Made by a program: the position numbers and the translations under genes
Notes under the pieces: generated by a model
Seen by the model: the letters and a program-made list of their open reading frames with translations, nothing else
Database searches by the model: none
Told to the model about the DNA's origin: nothing
NCBI GenBank assembly: GCA_017991675.1
Contig: JAGOQB010000003.1
Coordinates: 62,001 to 126,000, forward strand
Direction of reading: 5' to 3'
Length of the DNA stretch: 64,000 bases
Source: Phenylobacterium sp.
GTDB taxonomy: Bacteria > Pseudomonadota > Alphaproteobacteria > Caulobacterales > Caulobacteraceae
In this document: piece by piece, positions 17,573 through 25,932 of the stretch
Layout of the letters: each line of letters starts with the position of its first letter
Numbering within the stretch: the stretch's first letter is position 1

Positions 17573-18204
17573 TGAACGCCAATGTCCGCATGCCGATGGA
17601 CGCCCGCGCCGTCAGCGACATCGACGAGGCTGAGCTCGAGGTCGTGGTCTGCCGCACCTTGCCCGACATCATGCAGGCCATGGCGGTCCGTTCGCTGGTC
17701 TATATGGGCGAGCAGGCCTGCCCGTATGACGAGGAGTACGACGGCAACGACTTCGCCGGGACCACGCACCTTGTCCTGCGCCGCAACGGCGAGCCGATCG
17801 GCACGCTGCGGGTCCGCTGGTTCGCCGATTTCGCCAAGGTCGAGCGGGTGGCGGTGCGGCGCGAGCACCGCGGCGGACGCGCGACCCTGCTGCTGATCCT
17901 GGCCGCGAAGCGTCTGGCCGAAAAGAAGAACTACCGGCAGATCCTCGGCTACGGTCAGGTCCGGCTGATCCCCTTCTGGGAGCAATACTTCAACGCCCGC
18001 ATTCGACCGGGCCGCGAGGGCTTCGCCTTCTCAGACCACGACTATGTCGAGATGGTGGTCGAGGGCGCGCCGCCGCCCGACGCCCTGACCCTCGAAAGCG
18101 ATCCCATGGTGCTGCTGCGGCCCGAGGGGGCCTGGGACGAGGTCGGCGTGCTCGATCGTTCCGCCGACCGGCCGGCCACCAACCTCGGCGCGGACGCCCG
18201 ATGA
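17572..18204 (+). CDS. GNAT-fold acyltransferase resembling FeeM/autoinducer synthases
   Basis: A 210-residue protein. The order of motifs follows the N-acyl amino acid synthase/LuxI-like branch of the GNAT fold. These are an Arg/Tyr-containing helix (RSLVYMGEQACPYDEEYDG), a strand pair THLVLRRNGEPIGTLRVRWF, then KVERVAVRREHRGGRATLLL as the acyl-donor pyrophosphate region, and IPFWEQYFNARI near the C-terminal side. Such enzymes transfer an acyl group to a small amine or amino acid; the substrate here cannot be read from sequence. A C-terminal tail of about 50 residues follows. It is coupled to both neighbours by stop/start overlaps (TGATG before, ATGA after), so the cassette products are probably made together. 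Confidence 0.75.
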   Translation: MNANVRMPMDARAVSDIDEAELEVVVCRTLPDIMQAMAVRSLVYMGEQACPYDEEYDGNDFAGTTHLVLRRNGEPIGTLRVRWFADFAKVERVAVRREHRGGRATLLLILAAKRLAEKKNYRQILGYGQVRLIPFWEQYFNARIRPGREGFAFSDHDYVEMVVEGAPPPDALTLESDPMVLLRPEGAWDEVGVLDRSADRPATNLGADAR

Positions 18205-18737
18205 CCTCCCCGCCGCCCGCCGCCCTGGTCTGCCTCGATCTCCAGCGCGCCCGGGTCTCGGGCTCGCCGGCCGCCGCCGCCCAGATCACGAACGCCTGTC
18301 GCCGGGTGCTGGAACAGGCCCGCGCCCGCGCCTGGCCGGTGCTGCACGTGCATCGGCGCGAGGCGACGCCCGAAGGCGCCCGTCCGATCGCCGGGCTGGA
18401 GCCGTTGCCCACCGAGCCGATCTATCTGCGCCAGGGCCCGTCGGCGTTCTCGCACCCGGCCTTCGCGCGCCGCGCCCAGGGCCTCGGCGGTCCGCTGGCG
18501 CTGATCGGCTTTTCGATGACCGACGCCGTGCTCGCGACCGCCTTCGCCGCCGCCGACCTGCAGTTGCCGGTCGAGGTGCTCAGCGACGCCGTCGCGACCG
18601 GCGAGCGCGACGATCCGGACCTGCGCCGCGCCCTCAGCGCGCCGCTGACGTCGCTCTTCCCCCTTTGTCGGCTCATCCAGGCCGACGACCTGTTGCAAGA
18701 GGAGGCCGCGGCGTTCGTCGCGGCCAATGCGCCATGA
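18201..18737 (+). CDS. isochorismatase-fold protein lacking the catalytic cysteine
   Basis: A 178-residue protein of the isochorismatase/cysteine hydrolase fold. The first strand carries the usual Asp (ALVCLDLQRARV), then come AWPVLHVHRR and the active-site strand ALIGFSMTDAVLATAFAAAD followed by LPVEVLSDAVAT. In active cysteine hydrolases the loop reads GxxTxxCVxxTA; here the Cys position is Ala (TDAVLATA), so ordinary Cys-dependent hydrolysis is unlikely. True isochorismatases can work without that Cys, so activity is not ruled out. It overlaps the upstream GNAT gene (ATGA) and the downstream small gene (ATGA). Confidence 0.78.
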   Translation: MTSPPPAALVCLDLQRARVSGSPAAAAQITNACRRVLEQARARAWPVLHVHRREATPEGARPIAGLEPLPTEPIYLRQGPSAFSHPAFARRAQGLGGPLALIGFSMTDAVLATAFAAADLQLPVEVLSDAVATGERDDPDLRRALSAPLTSLFPLCRLIQADDLLQEEAAAFVAANAP

Positions 18738-18991
18738 GTGAGATCAAGATCACCGCGAGCGATGGCGACGCAGGCGGTTTCCTCGGAGTTCTCAACGGCG
18801 ACGCCCGGATGGATCCCGACGCCCGGCAACTTTTGCAGATGGCGGCGCTGCTCGGCCCGCGCGACCGGATCGCCCTCGGCCACATCATCCGGCGCGCCGG
18901 CGAGATCTGCGATCAACAGGGCGAGGACGTCGCCCTGGCCGTTCTCGACCGGATCGAAGCCATCCTGCAGGGCCGCAAGACCGACGCCTGA
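18734..18991 (+). CDS. small helical protein of unknown function
   Basis: An 85-residue acidic protein that I do not recognise. After a short N-terminal strand (MSEIKITASDG) it is predicted mostly helical (DARQLLQMAALLGPRDRIAL; AGEICDQQGEDVALAVLDRI). The ATG at 18734 overlaps the stop of the preceding gene as ATGA, so it is the fourth translationally coupled member of the cassette. An earlier in-frame start would run deep into the previous gene and is less likely. The small size and acidic helices would fit a partner or carrier-like subunit, but no phosphopantetheine Ser motif is seen. Confidence 0.7.
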   Translation: MSEIKITASDGDAGGFLGVLNGDARMDPDARQLLQMAALLGPRDRIALGHIIRRAGEICDQQGEDVALAVLDRIEAILQGRKTDA

Positions 18992-19051
18992 CGCCCGTCA
19001 AGCGAGTTGACCTCGTAGGGACTCGCGCCATAAGCGAAGGTTAACTTTCTG

Positions 19052-19080
19052 TTGCAGTGCAGCGTCCGCTTCACGATATA
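19052..19080 (+). promoter_or_regulatory. candidate sigma70-type promoter of the XRE gene
   Basis: TTGCAG at 19052-19057 and GATATA at 19075-19080 are separated by 17 bases. This lies in the 162-base gap between the four-gene cassette and the XRE regulator and would give a leader of about 65 bases to the GTG at 19154. Confidence 0.4.
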
Positions 19081-19153
19081 GGTGTGGCGGCCCGCGATAC
19101 GCCTATGGCAGATTGTCGGCTTGCGCTTGGTACGTGATTAGGGACGTTTTTCA

Positions 19154-19567
19154 GTGAACGAGAACTCCGAGGATCAAGGACCGGACCCGATCGACGTTGC
19201 GGTGGGTCACCGCATTCGCGTGCGTCGCAAGTGGCTCGGCATTTCCCAATCGACCCTGGCCGACCACCTGGGGGTGAGCTTCCAGCAGGTGCAGAAGTAT
19301 GAGCGCGGCGCCAATCGCGTCTCGGCTTCGATGCTCGTGCGCATCGCCCAGAAGCTCAACACCACCGTCGGCGAACTGGTCGGCGAAACCCCGACCCCGA
19401 TGAGCGACGAAAGCCTGTTCGAAAAGCTCGCCGTGCCCGGCGCGGTGCAGTTGCTCGAGGCCTTCGCCAGCGTCCAGCAGCCGTCGATGCGGACGGCGAT
19501 CCTGAACCTGACCCGCTCGCTCATCGAAGAGTCGGAAGCACCGGGCAGCGTCCGCCGCGCCCGCTAA
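19154..19567 (+). CDS. XRE-family helix-turn-helix regulator
   Basis: A 137-residue regulator with a GTG start. The HTH spans residues about 18-72: IRVRRKWLGISQSTLADHLG, then VSFQQVQKYERGANRVSASM, a common alphaproteobacterial XRE type. A C-terminal region of about 60 residues, mostly helical, follows and may be used for dimerisation or signal input. It lies downstream of the four-gene cassette but has its own candidate promoter. Its stop codon shares four bases (CTAA) with the stop of the convergent methyltransferase gene. The target is unknown. Confidence 0.88.
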   Translation: MNENSEDQGPDPIDVAVGHRIRVRRKWLGISQSTLADHLGVSFQQVQKYERGANRVSASMLVRIAQKLNTTVGELVGETPTPMSDESLFEKLAVPGAVQLLEAFASVQQPSMRTAILNLTRSLIEESEAPGSVRRAR

Positions 19568-20384
19568 TCGGCCGCGCGCCTCGCCGCAAAGGCGAGGTGG
19601 TGCAGCACCACCCCGGCGGTCACCGCCACGTTCAGCGAGTCGAAGCCGTCCGCCATCGGAATGCGGACGGTCTTCGCCCGCTCCAGCAACGCCTTCGACA
19701 GGCCCGGCCCCTCGGCGCCCAGCACCACGGCGGTGCGCGGCGCGCGCGCCGCCTGCGCCAGCGTCGTCTCGCCGGCCGGACTTAGGGCCAGCGGCTGAAA
19801 GCCCCGCCCCTCCAGCACCGCCAGCAGGTCCTCGCCCTCCCCCAGCCGCGCGAACGGCTTGAGCAGCGCGGCCCCGACCGAGACCCGGATCGCCTTGCGG
19901 TACAGCGGGTCGCAGCAAGCCCCGTCGAGGATCACCGCGTCGGCCCCGAACGCCGCGGCGTTGCGGAACAGTCCGCCCATGTTGTCGTGGTTGGCGATGC
20001 CGCTCAGCACCAGCACCAGCGCCTCGTCCGGCAGCCCGGCCAGCAGTTCGTCGGCGCTCGGCTCGGCCGCGCGACGGCCCAGCGCCAGAATCCCTCGGTG
20101 GATCGGAAACCCGACCACCGCGTCCATCACCGCCTGGCCGGCGGTGTAGACCGGCACGTCGCTCGGCAACGCCTCGATCACGTCGGCCAGCGCCGCCGCG
20201 CGCTTCTGCGCCAGCAGCAGGGACAACGGCCGGACCAGCGGCGAGCGCGCCAGTACCCGCACCACCACCTCGCCCTCGGCGACGAACAGGCCCTGGCGGC
20301 CGACCAGGTCCCGCTCGCGCACGTCGCGATAGGCGCCGATGCGCGGGTCGGCGGGATCGTCGATGTGGATGACTTCGGCTACCA
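19564..20384 (-). CDS. TrmH/SpoU-type RNA 2'-O-methyltransferase
   Basis: A protein of about 270 residues with an N-terminal substrate-binding domain (RDVRERDLVGRQGLFVAEGE) and a C-terminal SPOUT knot. The three SpoU motifs are visible: SGIANHDNMGGLFRNAAAFG, LGAEGPGLS and IPMADGFDSLNVAVTAGV. It would methylate ribose in tRNA or rRNA with S-adenosylmethionine. The start is a problem: the conserved N-terminus (VIHIDDPADPRIGAYRDV) has no ATG, GTG or TTG immediately before it. The position given assumes a CTG overlapping the end of the M13 gene; a GTG at 20454 would add about 23 atypical residues, and a GTG at 20302 would cut into the domain. Confidence 0.82.
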
Positions 20385-22496
20385 GATCTTCACTCGCTGC
20401 TCCGGCGCCAGGTACAGCCCCTGCCCCGGCTTGACGTCGAAGGCGGGATACCACGGATCCTGGTTGCGCACGGTCAGGGCCCGATATTCGCCCGGCGAAT
20501 GCACGTTCGACAGCACGTTCCGGCGCAGCGCGGCCTCGCGGAACTTGCTGCGATAGTTCTGCGCCCAACCGAAATAGAACCGCTGGTCGGCGGTGAACCC
20601 GTCGATCACCGGCGCCGCCTGCCCCTTCAGCGACAGATGATAGGCGTCGTAGGCGGCGGCCAGGCCGGCCAGGTCGGCGATGTTCTCGCCCAGCACCTGC
20701 TCGCCGTTCAGGTGCAGACCCGGCAGCGGCTCATAGGCGCTGTACTGCGCCGCCAGCGCCTGGCCGCGAGCCTTGAACTGCGCCATGTCGGCCGGCGTCC
20801 ACCAGTTCTTGAGGTCGCCCTTCACGTCGAACAGCGCGCCGGTGTCGTCGAAGCCGTGGACGATCTCGTGGCCGATCACCCCCCCGATCGCGCCGTAGTT
20901 CACCGCCGCGTCCGCGTTCGGATCGAAGAAGGTCGGCTCCAGGATCGCCGCCGGGAACACGATCATGTTCTGCATCGGCAGGTTCAGGGCGTTGACCGTC
21001 TGCGGGGTCATCCACCACTCGTCGTGCTCGACCGGCCCCTTCAGCTTGGCCACGTTGCGGCTATACTCGAACAGCTCGGCGCGCGCCCAGTTGCCGTAGG
21101 CGTCGCCGCGCACGACCTGCAGCCCCGAATAATCGCGCCACTTGTCGGGATAGCCGACGCCGACCCGGAACACGGCCAGCTTCTCCTTGGCCTTGGCCTT
21201 GGTCTCGGCGCTCATCCAGTCCAGCCGGGTGATGCGCGCGTCGAAGGCGGCCAGGATGTTCTTCACCATCTCCTGCATCTGCGCCTTGGCCTGCGGGCTG
21301 AAGTGGCGCTCGACATAGATCTGGCCGACCGCCTCGCCCAAGGCCGCGTTGGTGTTGTCCACCCCGCGCTTCCAGCGGTCGCGCTGCTGCGGCGCGCCGC
21401 CCAGGGCCGCGCCGTTGAAGGCGAAGTGCTCGTCGGCGAACGCCTTGGAGAGATAGGGCGCGCCGCGCTCGATGGCGTGGAACGCCAGATAGTCCTTCCA
21501 GGTCTCGATCGGCTGGCCGCCGACCAGCTTGGCGATGCCGGCGATGGCGCTGGGCTGCCAGGCGCCGAAGGTCGGCTGCTCGCTCATCCCTGCGCCCTGC
21601 AGCCAGGCGGCCCAGTCGATGCCCGGCGCCTTGGCCTGCAGGTCGGCGCGGGTCCAGACGTTGTTGGCCTTGGCCACGTCGCCGGTCGCATCGACGCTCC
21701 AGTGCGTCCTGGCGATGGCGGTCTCCAGCGCCAGGATCCTGGCCGCCCGCGCCTCGCCGTCCGGATAGCCGGCCAGGGTGAACATCGCGGCGATGTGCGC
21801 CTTGTACTTGGCCCGCAGGTCCTGGAACCGCGCGCTGTCGTCCAGGTAATAGGCGCGGTCCGGCATCCCCAGCCCGCCCTGCATGATGTAGGGCCGGTAC
21901 TTGGAGGTGTCGTTCATGTCCTCGGCGACCCACAGGCCGAACAGCCGGTCGGTCGCGTAATCGGTCATGTTCAGGGCGTCGACGTCGGCCCGCAGGGTCG
22001 CGCCCAGCTCGCGCGACAGGTCCGCCCGCGTCTTGATCGCCGCGATCGCCGCCAGCTCGGGCTTCAGCGGCGCAGCGCCGGCCGCCTCGATCGCCGCCTC
22101 GTCCATGAAGCCGGCGTAGAAGTCGCCGATCTTGCGGGTGTTGGAGCCGTCCGCCGCCTGCGCCTTGGCCGCGTCCTCGAGGATCGCGCGGGTCCTTTCG
22201 GTCGCCAGGTCGCGCAGGATGGCGAAGGTGTTGTAGCTGCCGCTGTCGGCGGGGATCTCGGTGGTCTTCATCCAGCCGCCGTTGGCGTAGGCGTAGAAGT
22301 CGTCGCCGGGGGCGACGGCCGTGTCCATGCCGGCCGTATCGAAGCCGAAGGCGCCGTACTTCGGCTTGGCCTTGGCCGCTTCGGCGACCGGCGGCGCAGC
22401 CTCGGGCGCCGGCGCCGGGGCCGGGGCCGCTGTCGCGCAGGCGGCCAGCACCAGCGGCGCGCAAGCGCCCAGCAGCAGAGTTTTCCAGGTGTTCAT
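20379..22496 (-). CDS. M13-family metallopeptidase, lipoprotein
   Basis: A 705-residue neprilysin-type zinc peptidase. It has a lipoprotein signal with the lipobox LVLAAC (Cys20), followed by an Ala/Pro-rich spacer, so it should be anchored to a membrane facing the periplasm. The zinc site is HEIVH (His543, Glu544, His547), with the third ligand in ENIADLAG (Glu604), and NALNLPMQN lies upstream as in the family. It probably degrades or trims peptides in the periplasm. The final residues (EQRVKIW) overlap the start region of the methyltransferase gene. Length and motif order are normal for M13. Confidence 0.92.
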   Translation of the reverse strand: MNTWKTLLLGACAPLVLAACATAAPAPAPAPEAAPPVAEAAKAKPKYGAFGFDTAGMDTAVAPGDDFYAYANGGWMKTTEIPADSGSYNTFAILRDLATERTRAILEDAAKAQAADGSNTRKIGDFYAGFMDEAAIEAAGAAPLKPELAAIAAIKTRADLSRELGATLRADVDALNMTDYATDRLFGLWVAEDMNDTSKYRPYIMQGGLGMPDRAYYLDDSARFQDLRAKYKAHIAAMFTLAGYPDGEARAARILALETAIARTHWSVDATGDVAKANNVWTRADLQAKAPGIDWAAWLQGAGMSEQPTFGAWQPSAIAGIAKLVGGQPIETWKDYLAFHAIERGAPYLSKAFADEHFAFNGAALGGAPQQRDRWKRGVDNTNAALGEAVGQIYVERHFSPQAKAQMQEMVKNILAAFDARITRLDWMSAETKAKAKEKLAVFRVGVGYPDKWRDYSGLQVVRGDAYGNWARAELFEYSRNVAKLKGPVEHDEWWMTPQTVNALNLPMQNMIVFPAAILEPTFFDPNADAAVNYGAIGGVIGHEIVHGFDDTGALFDVKGDLKNWWTPADMAQFKARGQALAAQYSAYEPLPGLHLNGEQVLGENIADLAGLAAAYDAYHLSLKGQAAPVIDGFTADQRFYFGWAQNYRSKFREAALRRNVLSNVHSPGEYRALTVRNQDPWYPAFDVKPGQGLYLAPEQRVKIW

Positions 22497-22614
22497 CGCG
22501 CGCTCCCATACGCGGCGCCGTCGCCGGCGCCGTCAGCCTGTGGAGCCTCTAATACACCGGCCGTGCGCGGGCGTAGCGGCCGGCGCATTAAACTTACGTC
22601 ATCTGTGACGCTTG

Positions 22615-23964
22615 TTACGCCGCTCGCGCGCGCCGCAGCCCGCTCAGGATCGCCTGCGCCGCGCCCGCCGCCTGGCTGCGGATGTCCGGTACCGAGGTGA
22701 TCTCCCAGAACGCCCCGCGGGTCAGCGGCCCGACTGCGTAGAGGCCCGGCTCGGCGCGGCCGCTCGCCCCGATCAGCCGTGATCCGGCATCGACCTCGGC
22801 CCCGAGCCGGCAGGGATCGGGCCGGATCAGGCCGCGGGCCAGCAGCGTCTGCAGCAGCGGCTCGCCGGCCTTCTCCAGGTCGCCCAGCAGGCCCGCGCAG
22901 TTCACCACCGCCGACACGCCCAGCCGCCGCGGCGTGCGCCCGCCGCGCGGCCGCCAGGCCACCTCGACGGCGTCGCGGGCAAGGGTCAGCGCCGTCACCT
23001 CTCCGGCCCGCACCACCAGCTCGCGCCCGCGCATCAACAGCCCGATCCGCCGCGCCACGCTGGGCGCCAGGCGGTGGCGGTGCACGTCCCACCAAGGGCG
23101 AAGGTGGCGCAGGAAGGCCCGCCGCTCGGCCTGGCTCCAGCCCAGCCAGATCGACTGCACGTTCGGCCGCAGGGAATCGATCGCCTCGCGCCAGCGTCCG
23201 TCGCCGGACGCCGCGCGGATCCCCGCCAGCAGTTCGCGGGGCGATCCGGTCGGCGCGACCTCGGCGGCGCGCTCGCCCGTCGGCGCATGCTGGCGCGGGG
23301 TCAGCCCCCGGCGCGAGATCGCCCAGAACCGCCGCCCCGGCCGCCACAGACTGACCGCCGCATCGATCATGGTCAGCCCCGAGCCGAGCAGCAGGACATC
23401 GTCCCACGCATGCTCCAGCCTGGCCTTCGGGTCCCAGGGGTCGCCGATGTAGCGCGCCGAGGCCAGCAGCGCCGCGTCGGCCGCAGCCGGGGCCGCCGGC
23501 CGCAGCACTCCCAGGGCCAGCACCACCGCCGAGGCCTCGATCTCGCGCCCCAGCGCCAACCGCACCCGCCAGCCCTCGCCCGCCCGCTGCACGTCCACCG
23601 CCTCGTCCTGCTCCAGCAGCAACCGGCCCGGGGCGGTCGTCTCCAGCGCCTGGCGCAGCAGGTCCTGCAGATAGTCGCCATAGACGCCGCGGGTCACGAA
23701 CCCGCCGTGCGAACTCCAGCCCTCGTGCCCCGCCAGCCAGCGGGTGAAGTGTTCGGGGTCGTCGGGATAGGCGCTCATGTTCGCCACCCGTACGTTCAGC
23801 AGGTGGTCGGGGTTGCCGGTGGAATAGGCCGCGCCGCGCCCGAACGCCCTGGCGCGCTCGATCAGCCGCACCGTCGGCCCCTCCGGATCGGCGGCCAGGT
23901 GCAGGGCCGTGAGCAGCCCCGAGAACCCCGCCCCGATCACCGCAACTGTCGGCCGCTGGCTCAT
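22615..23964 (-). CDS. FAD/NAD(P)-binding protein (HpyO/NAD_binding_9 type)
   Basis: A flavoprotein of about 449 residues. The N-terminal dinucleotide fold is VAVIGAGFSGLLTALHLAAD, then GRGAAYSTGNPDHLLNVRVA, a signature of the FAD-NAD(P)-binding family also seen in HpyO/HpaO-like proteins; a second nucleotide-binding segment is VLLLGSGLTMIDAAVSLW near residue 165. The reaction is not known; members are often called hydroxyacylglutathione-hydrolase-like or oxidoreductases without proof. The ATG at 23964 is chosen because GGAG lies at a good distance upstream. It is divergent from the P450 gene, with a 185-base AT-richer gap between them. Confidence 0.82.
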   Translation of the reverse strand: MSQRPTVAVIGAGFSGLLTALHLAADPEGPTVRLIERARAFGRGAAYSTGNPDHLLNVRVANMSAYPDDPEHFTRWLAGHEGWSSHGGFVTRGVYGDYLQDLLRQALETTAPGRLLLEQDEAVDVQRAGEGWRVRLALGREIEASAVVLALGVLRPAAPAAADAALLASARYIGDPWDPKARLEHAWDDVLLLGSGLTMIDAAVSLWRPGRRFWAISRRGLTPRQHAPTGERAAEVAPTGSPRELLAGIRAASGDGRWREAIDSLRPNVQSIWLGWSQAERRAFLRHLRPWWDVHRHRLAPSVARRIGLLMRGRELVVRAGEVTALTLARDAVEVAWRPRGGRTPRRLGVSAVVNCAGLLGDLEKAGEPLLQTLLARGLIRPDPCRLGAEVDAGSRLIGASGRAEPGLYAVGPLTRGAFWEITSVPDIRSQAAGAAQAILSGLRRARAA

Positions 23965-24149
23965 TGATCCGAACTCCAAAACGCTTCGCTCGGCTTAACT
24001 CCTATCATTTTTATAGAATTTAAAACGACAGAAAAACTTCATTCGAACGCAGATCGGATGAGACGGCTGATGAAACTCGCGCTAAAACTTGACGCCTGCG
24101 TCATCTTTGGCTTGAGACCTCGGACGCATCGGACTTGGAGGAGGAACTG

Positions 24150-25406
24150 ATGAGCGACGGCAATATCGACCTGAGCAACGACGCCCGCGCGCTGGCCTAT
24201 TCGACCCCGCTCGACCAGATCAATCCGGCCCAGCCGGCGCTCTTCCAGTCGAACGAAATGTGGTGGAATTTCGAGCGCCTGCGCAAGGAAGACCCGGTCC
24301 ACTACACCGCCGACAGCGAGTACGGCCCGTACTGGTCGATCACCAAGTACAACGACATCATGGCGATCGACACGAACCATCAGGCGTTCTCGTCGGAGCC
24401 GGGCATCACCATCGCCGATCAGACCGGCGACGAAGGTCCGCTGCCGATGTTCATCGCCATGGACCCGCCCAAGCACGACATTCAGCGCAAGACGGTCAGC
24501 CCGGCGGTCGCGCCGGCCAACCTCGCCATCCTTGGCCCGCTGATCCGCGAACGCGCCGCCAAGATCCTGGACGACCTGCCGATCGGCGAGGAGTTCGACT
24601 GGGTCGACAAGGTCTCGATGGAACTGACGGCCATGACCCTGGCCACGCTGTTCGGTATCGACCAGGCTGACCGCCGCAAGCTGACCTACTGGTCCGACGT
24701 GGTCACCGCGGTCCCGGGCCACGGCCTGATCGACACCCTCGAGCAGCAGATGCAGATCTTCCTCGAGTATCATGCCTACTTCACCGAGCGCTGGAACGAG
24801 CGGGTTAACTCCGAACCGACCGGCGATCTGATCTCGATGCTGGCACACGGCGCCGACACCCGGAACATGTCGCCGCGCGAGTATTTCGGGAACGTGGTGC
24901 TGCTGACCGTCGGCGGCAACGACACCACCCGCAACACCATCTCCGGCTCGGTCCTGGCGCTGAACCAGAACCAAGACCAGTACAAGAAGCTGCGCGAGAA
25001 CCCGGACCTGATCCCGTCGATGGTTTCCGAGACCATCCGCTGGCAGACGCCGCTGGCCCACATGCGCCGCCGCGCCACTCAGGACATCGAGTTCGGCGGC
25101 AAGCAGATCCGCGAAGGCGACAAGGTCGTCATGTGGTACGTCTCGGGCAACCGCGACGAAGAGGTCATCGAGCGTCCGAACGACTACATCATCGACCGCG
25201 CCCGTCCGCGGAATCACATGTCGTTCGGCTTCGGCATCCACCGCTGCGTCGGCAACCGCCTGGCCGAGCTGCAGCTGCAGATCATCTGGGAAGAGATCAT
25301 GAAGCGCTTCCCCGAGATCCAGCTCGTGGAAGAGCCCAAGCGCAGCTACTCGACCTTCGTGAAGGGCTATGAGTCGATGAAGGTGATCATTCCGAAGCGC
25401 GCCTGA
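24150..25406 (+). CDS. cytochrome P450, CYP153 (alkane hydroxylase) type
   Basis: A 418-residue soluble P450. The I-helix oxygen-binding motif is VGGNDTTRNT, the K-helix ExxR is in SETIRW, and the heme-binding loop FGFGIHRCVGNRLAE contains the axial Cys. The stretches AHMRRRAT and GDKVVMWYVSGNRDE are characteristic of CYP153 terminal alkane/fatty-acid hydroxylases. The ATG at 24150 is preceded by a strong GGAGGAGGAA ribosome site. It needs a ferredoxin and a ferredoxin reductase, neither of which is in the window. A strong terminator follows directly, so it is a single-gene transcript. A weak TTGACG (24089) is the only promoter element I can see. Confidence 0.92.
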   Translation: MSDGNIDLSNDARALAYSTPLDQINPAQPALFQSNEMWWNFERLRKEDPVHYTADSEYGPYWSITKYNDIMAIDTNHQAFSSEPGITIADQTGDEGPLPMFIAMDPPKHDIQRKTVSPAVAPANLAILGPLIRERAAKILDDLPIGEEFDWVDKVSMELTAMTLATLFGIDQADRRKLTYWSDVVTAVPGHGLIDTLEQQMQIFLEYHAYFTERWNERVNSEPTGDLISMLAHGADTRNMSPREYFGNVVLLTVGGNDTTRNTISGSVLALNQNQDQYKKLRENPDLIPSMVSETIRWQTPLAHMRRRATQDIEFGGKQIREGDKVVMWYVSGNRDEEVIERPNDYIIDRARPRNHMSFGFGIHRCVGNRLAELQLQIIWEEIMKRFPEIQLVEEPKRSYSTFVKGYESMKVIIPKRA

Positions 25407-25431
25407 CCGCTTTCGTCGCTGAACGATGGGA

Positions 25432-25460
25432 GAGCCTAGGCCCCGCGCCTAGGCTCTTTT
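25432..25460 (+). terminator. rho-independent terminator after CYP153
   Basis: A perfect 10-bp stem (25432-25441 with 25447-25456), a 5-nt loop CCCGC and TTTT at 25457-25460. It ends only three bases before the ATG of the next gene. Confidence 0.9.
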
Positions 25461-25463
25461 CGT

Positions 25464-25913
25464 ATGAGAACCCTGCCCTTCGACCCCACTGACATCGGCG
25501 CCGTCGTGGACGCGATGTACGCCATGATTTCCGGCCCCCAGGGGCCCCGCGACTGGGCGCTGCAGGCCGAAATCTTCCATCCCGACGCCCGCCAGATGCG
25601 CACCTGGGTCGGCGAGGACCGACGCCCGAACATCAAGATCATGGACCTCGCCGCCTACCAGGCCGACGTCGAACCGTTCTTCGCGGCCCACGACTTCTAC
25701 GAGGTCGAGATCGCCCGCCGCGTCGACGTGTTCGGCAACATGGCCCAGGTCTGGAGCGCCTACGAGGCGCGCACCGCGCCCGGCGAGGCCCCGCCCGAGC
25801 GACGCGGCATCAACTCCATCCAGCTCTACTGCGAGGCCGACGGCCGCTGGCGCATCATCTCGATGATCTGGGACAACGAACGCCCTGGACTTGCCCTTCC
25901 GTCATTCGAGTAG
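25464..25913 (+). CDS. SnoaL/NTF2-like protein
   Basis: A 149-residue protein of the NTF2-like cone fold, a type in which catalytic and ligand-binding members both occur. N-terminal helix VVDAMYAMISGPQGPRDWAL and FHPDARQMRTWVG are typical of this subgroup, and it ends in GRWRIISMIWDNERPG. No function can be assigned. The start is unusual: the ATG at 25464 lies three bases after the P450 terminator, so there is no room for a normal ribosome site. Either the transcript is leaderless or a later codon such as the GTG at 25506 is used, although that would cut the first helix. Confidence 0.8.
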   Translation: MRTLPFDPTDIGAVVDAMYAMISGPQGPRDWALQAEIFHPDARQMRTWVGEDRRPNIKIMDLAAYQADVEPFFAAHDFYEVEIARRVDVFGNMAQVWSAYEARTAPGEAPPERRGINSIQLYCEADGRWRIISMIWDNERPGLALPSFE

Positions 25914-25932
25914 ACACTCGCCAGACGTAGAT

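Noticed and set aside
20499-22700. Long plus-strand open frame (about 730 codons) opposite the M13 peptidase
   Set aside because: It has no family motif and lies wholly antisense to a peptidase with complete active site and lipoprotein signal.
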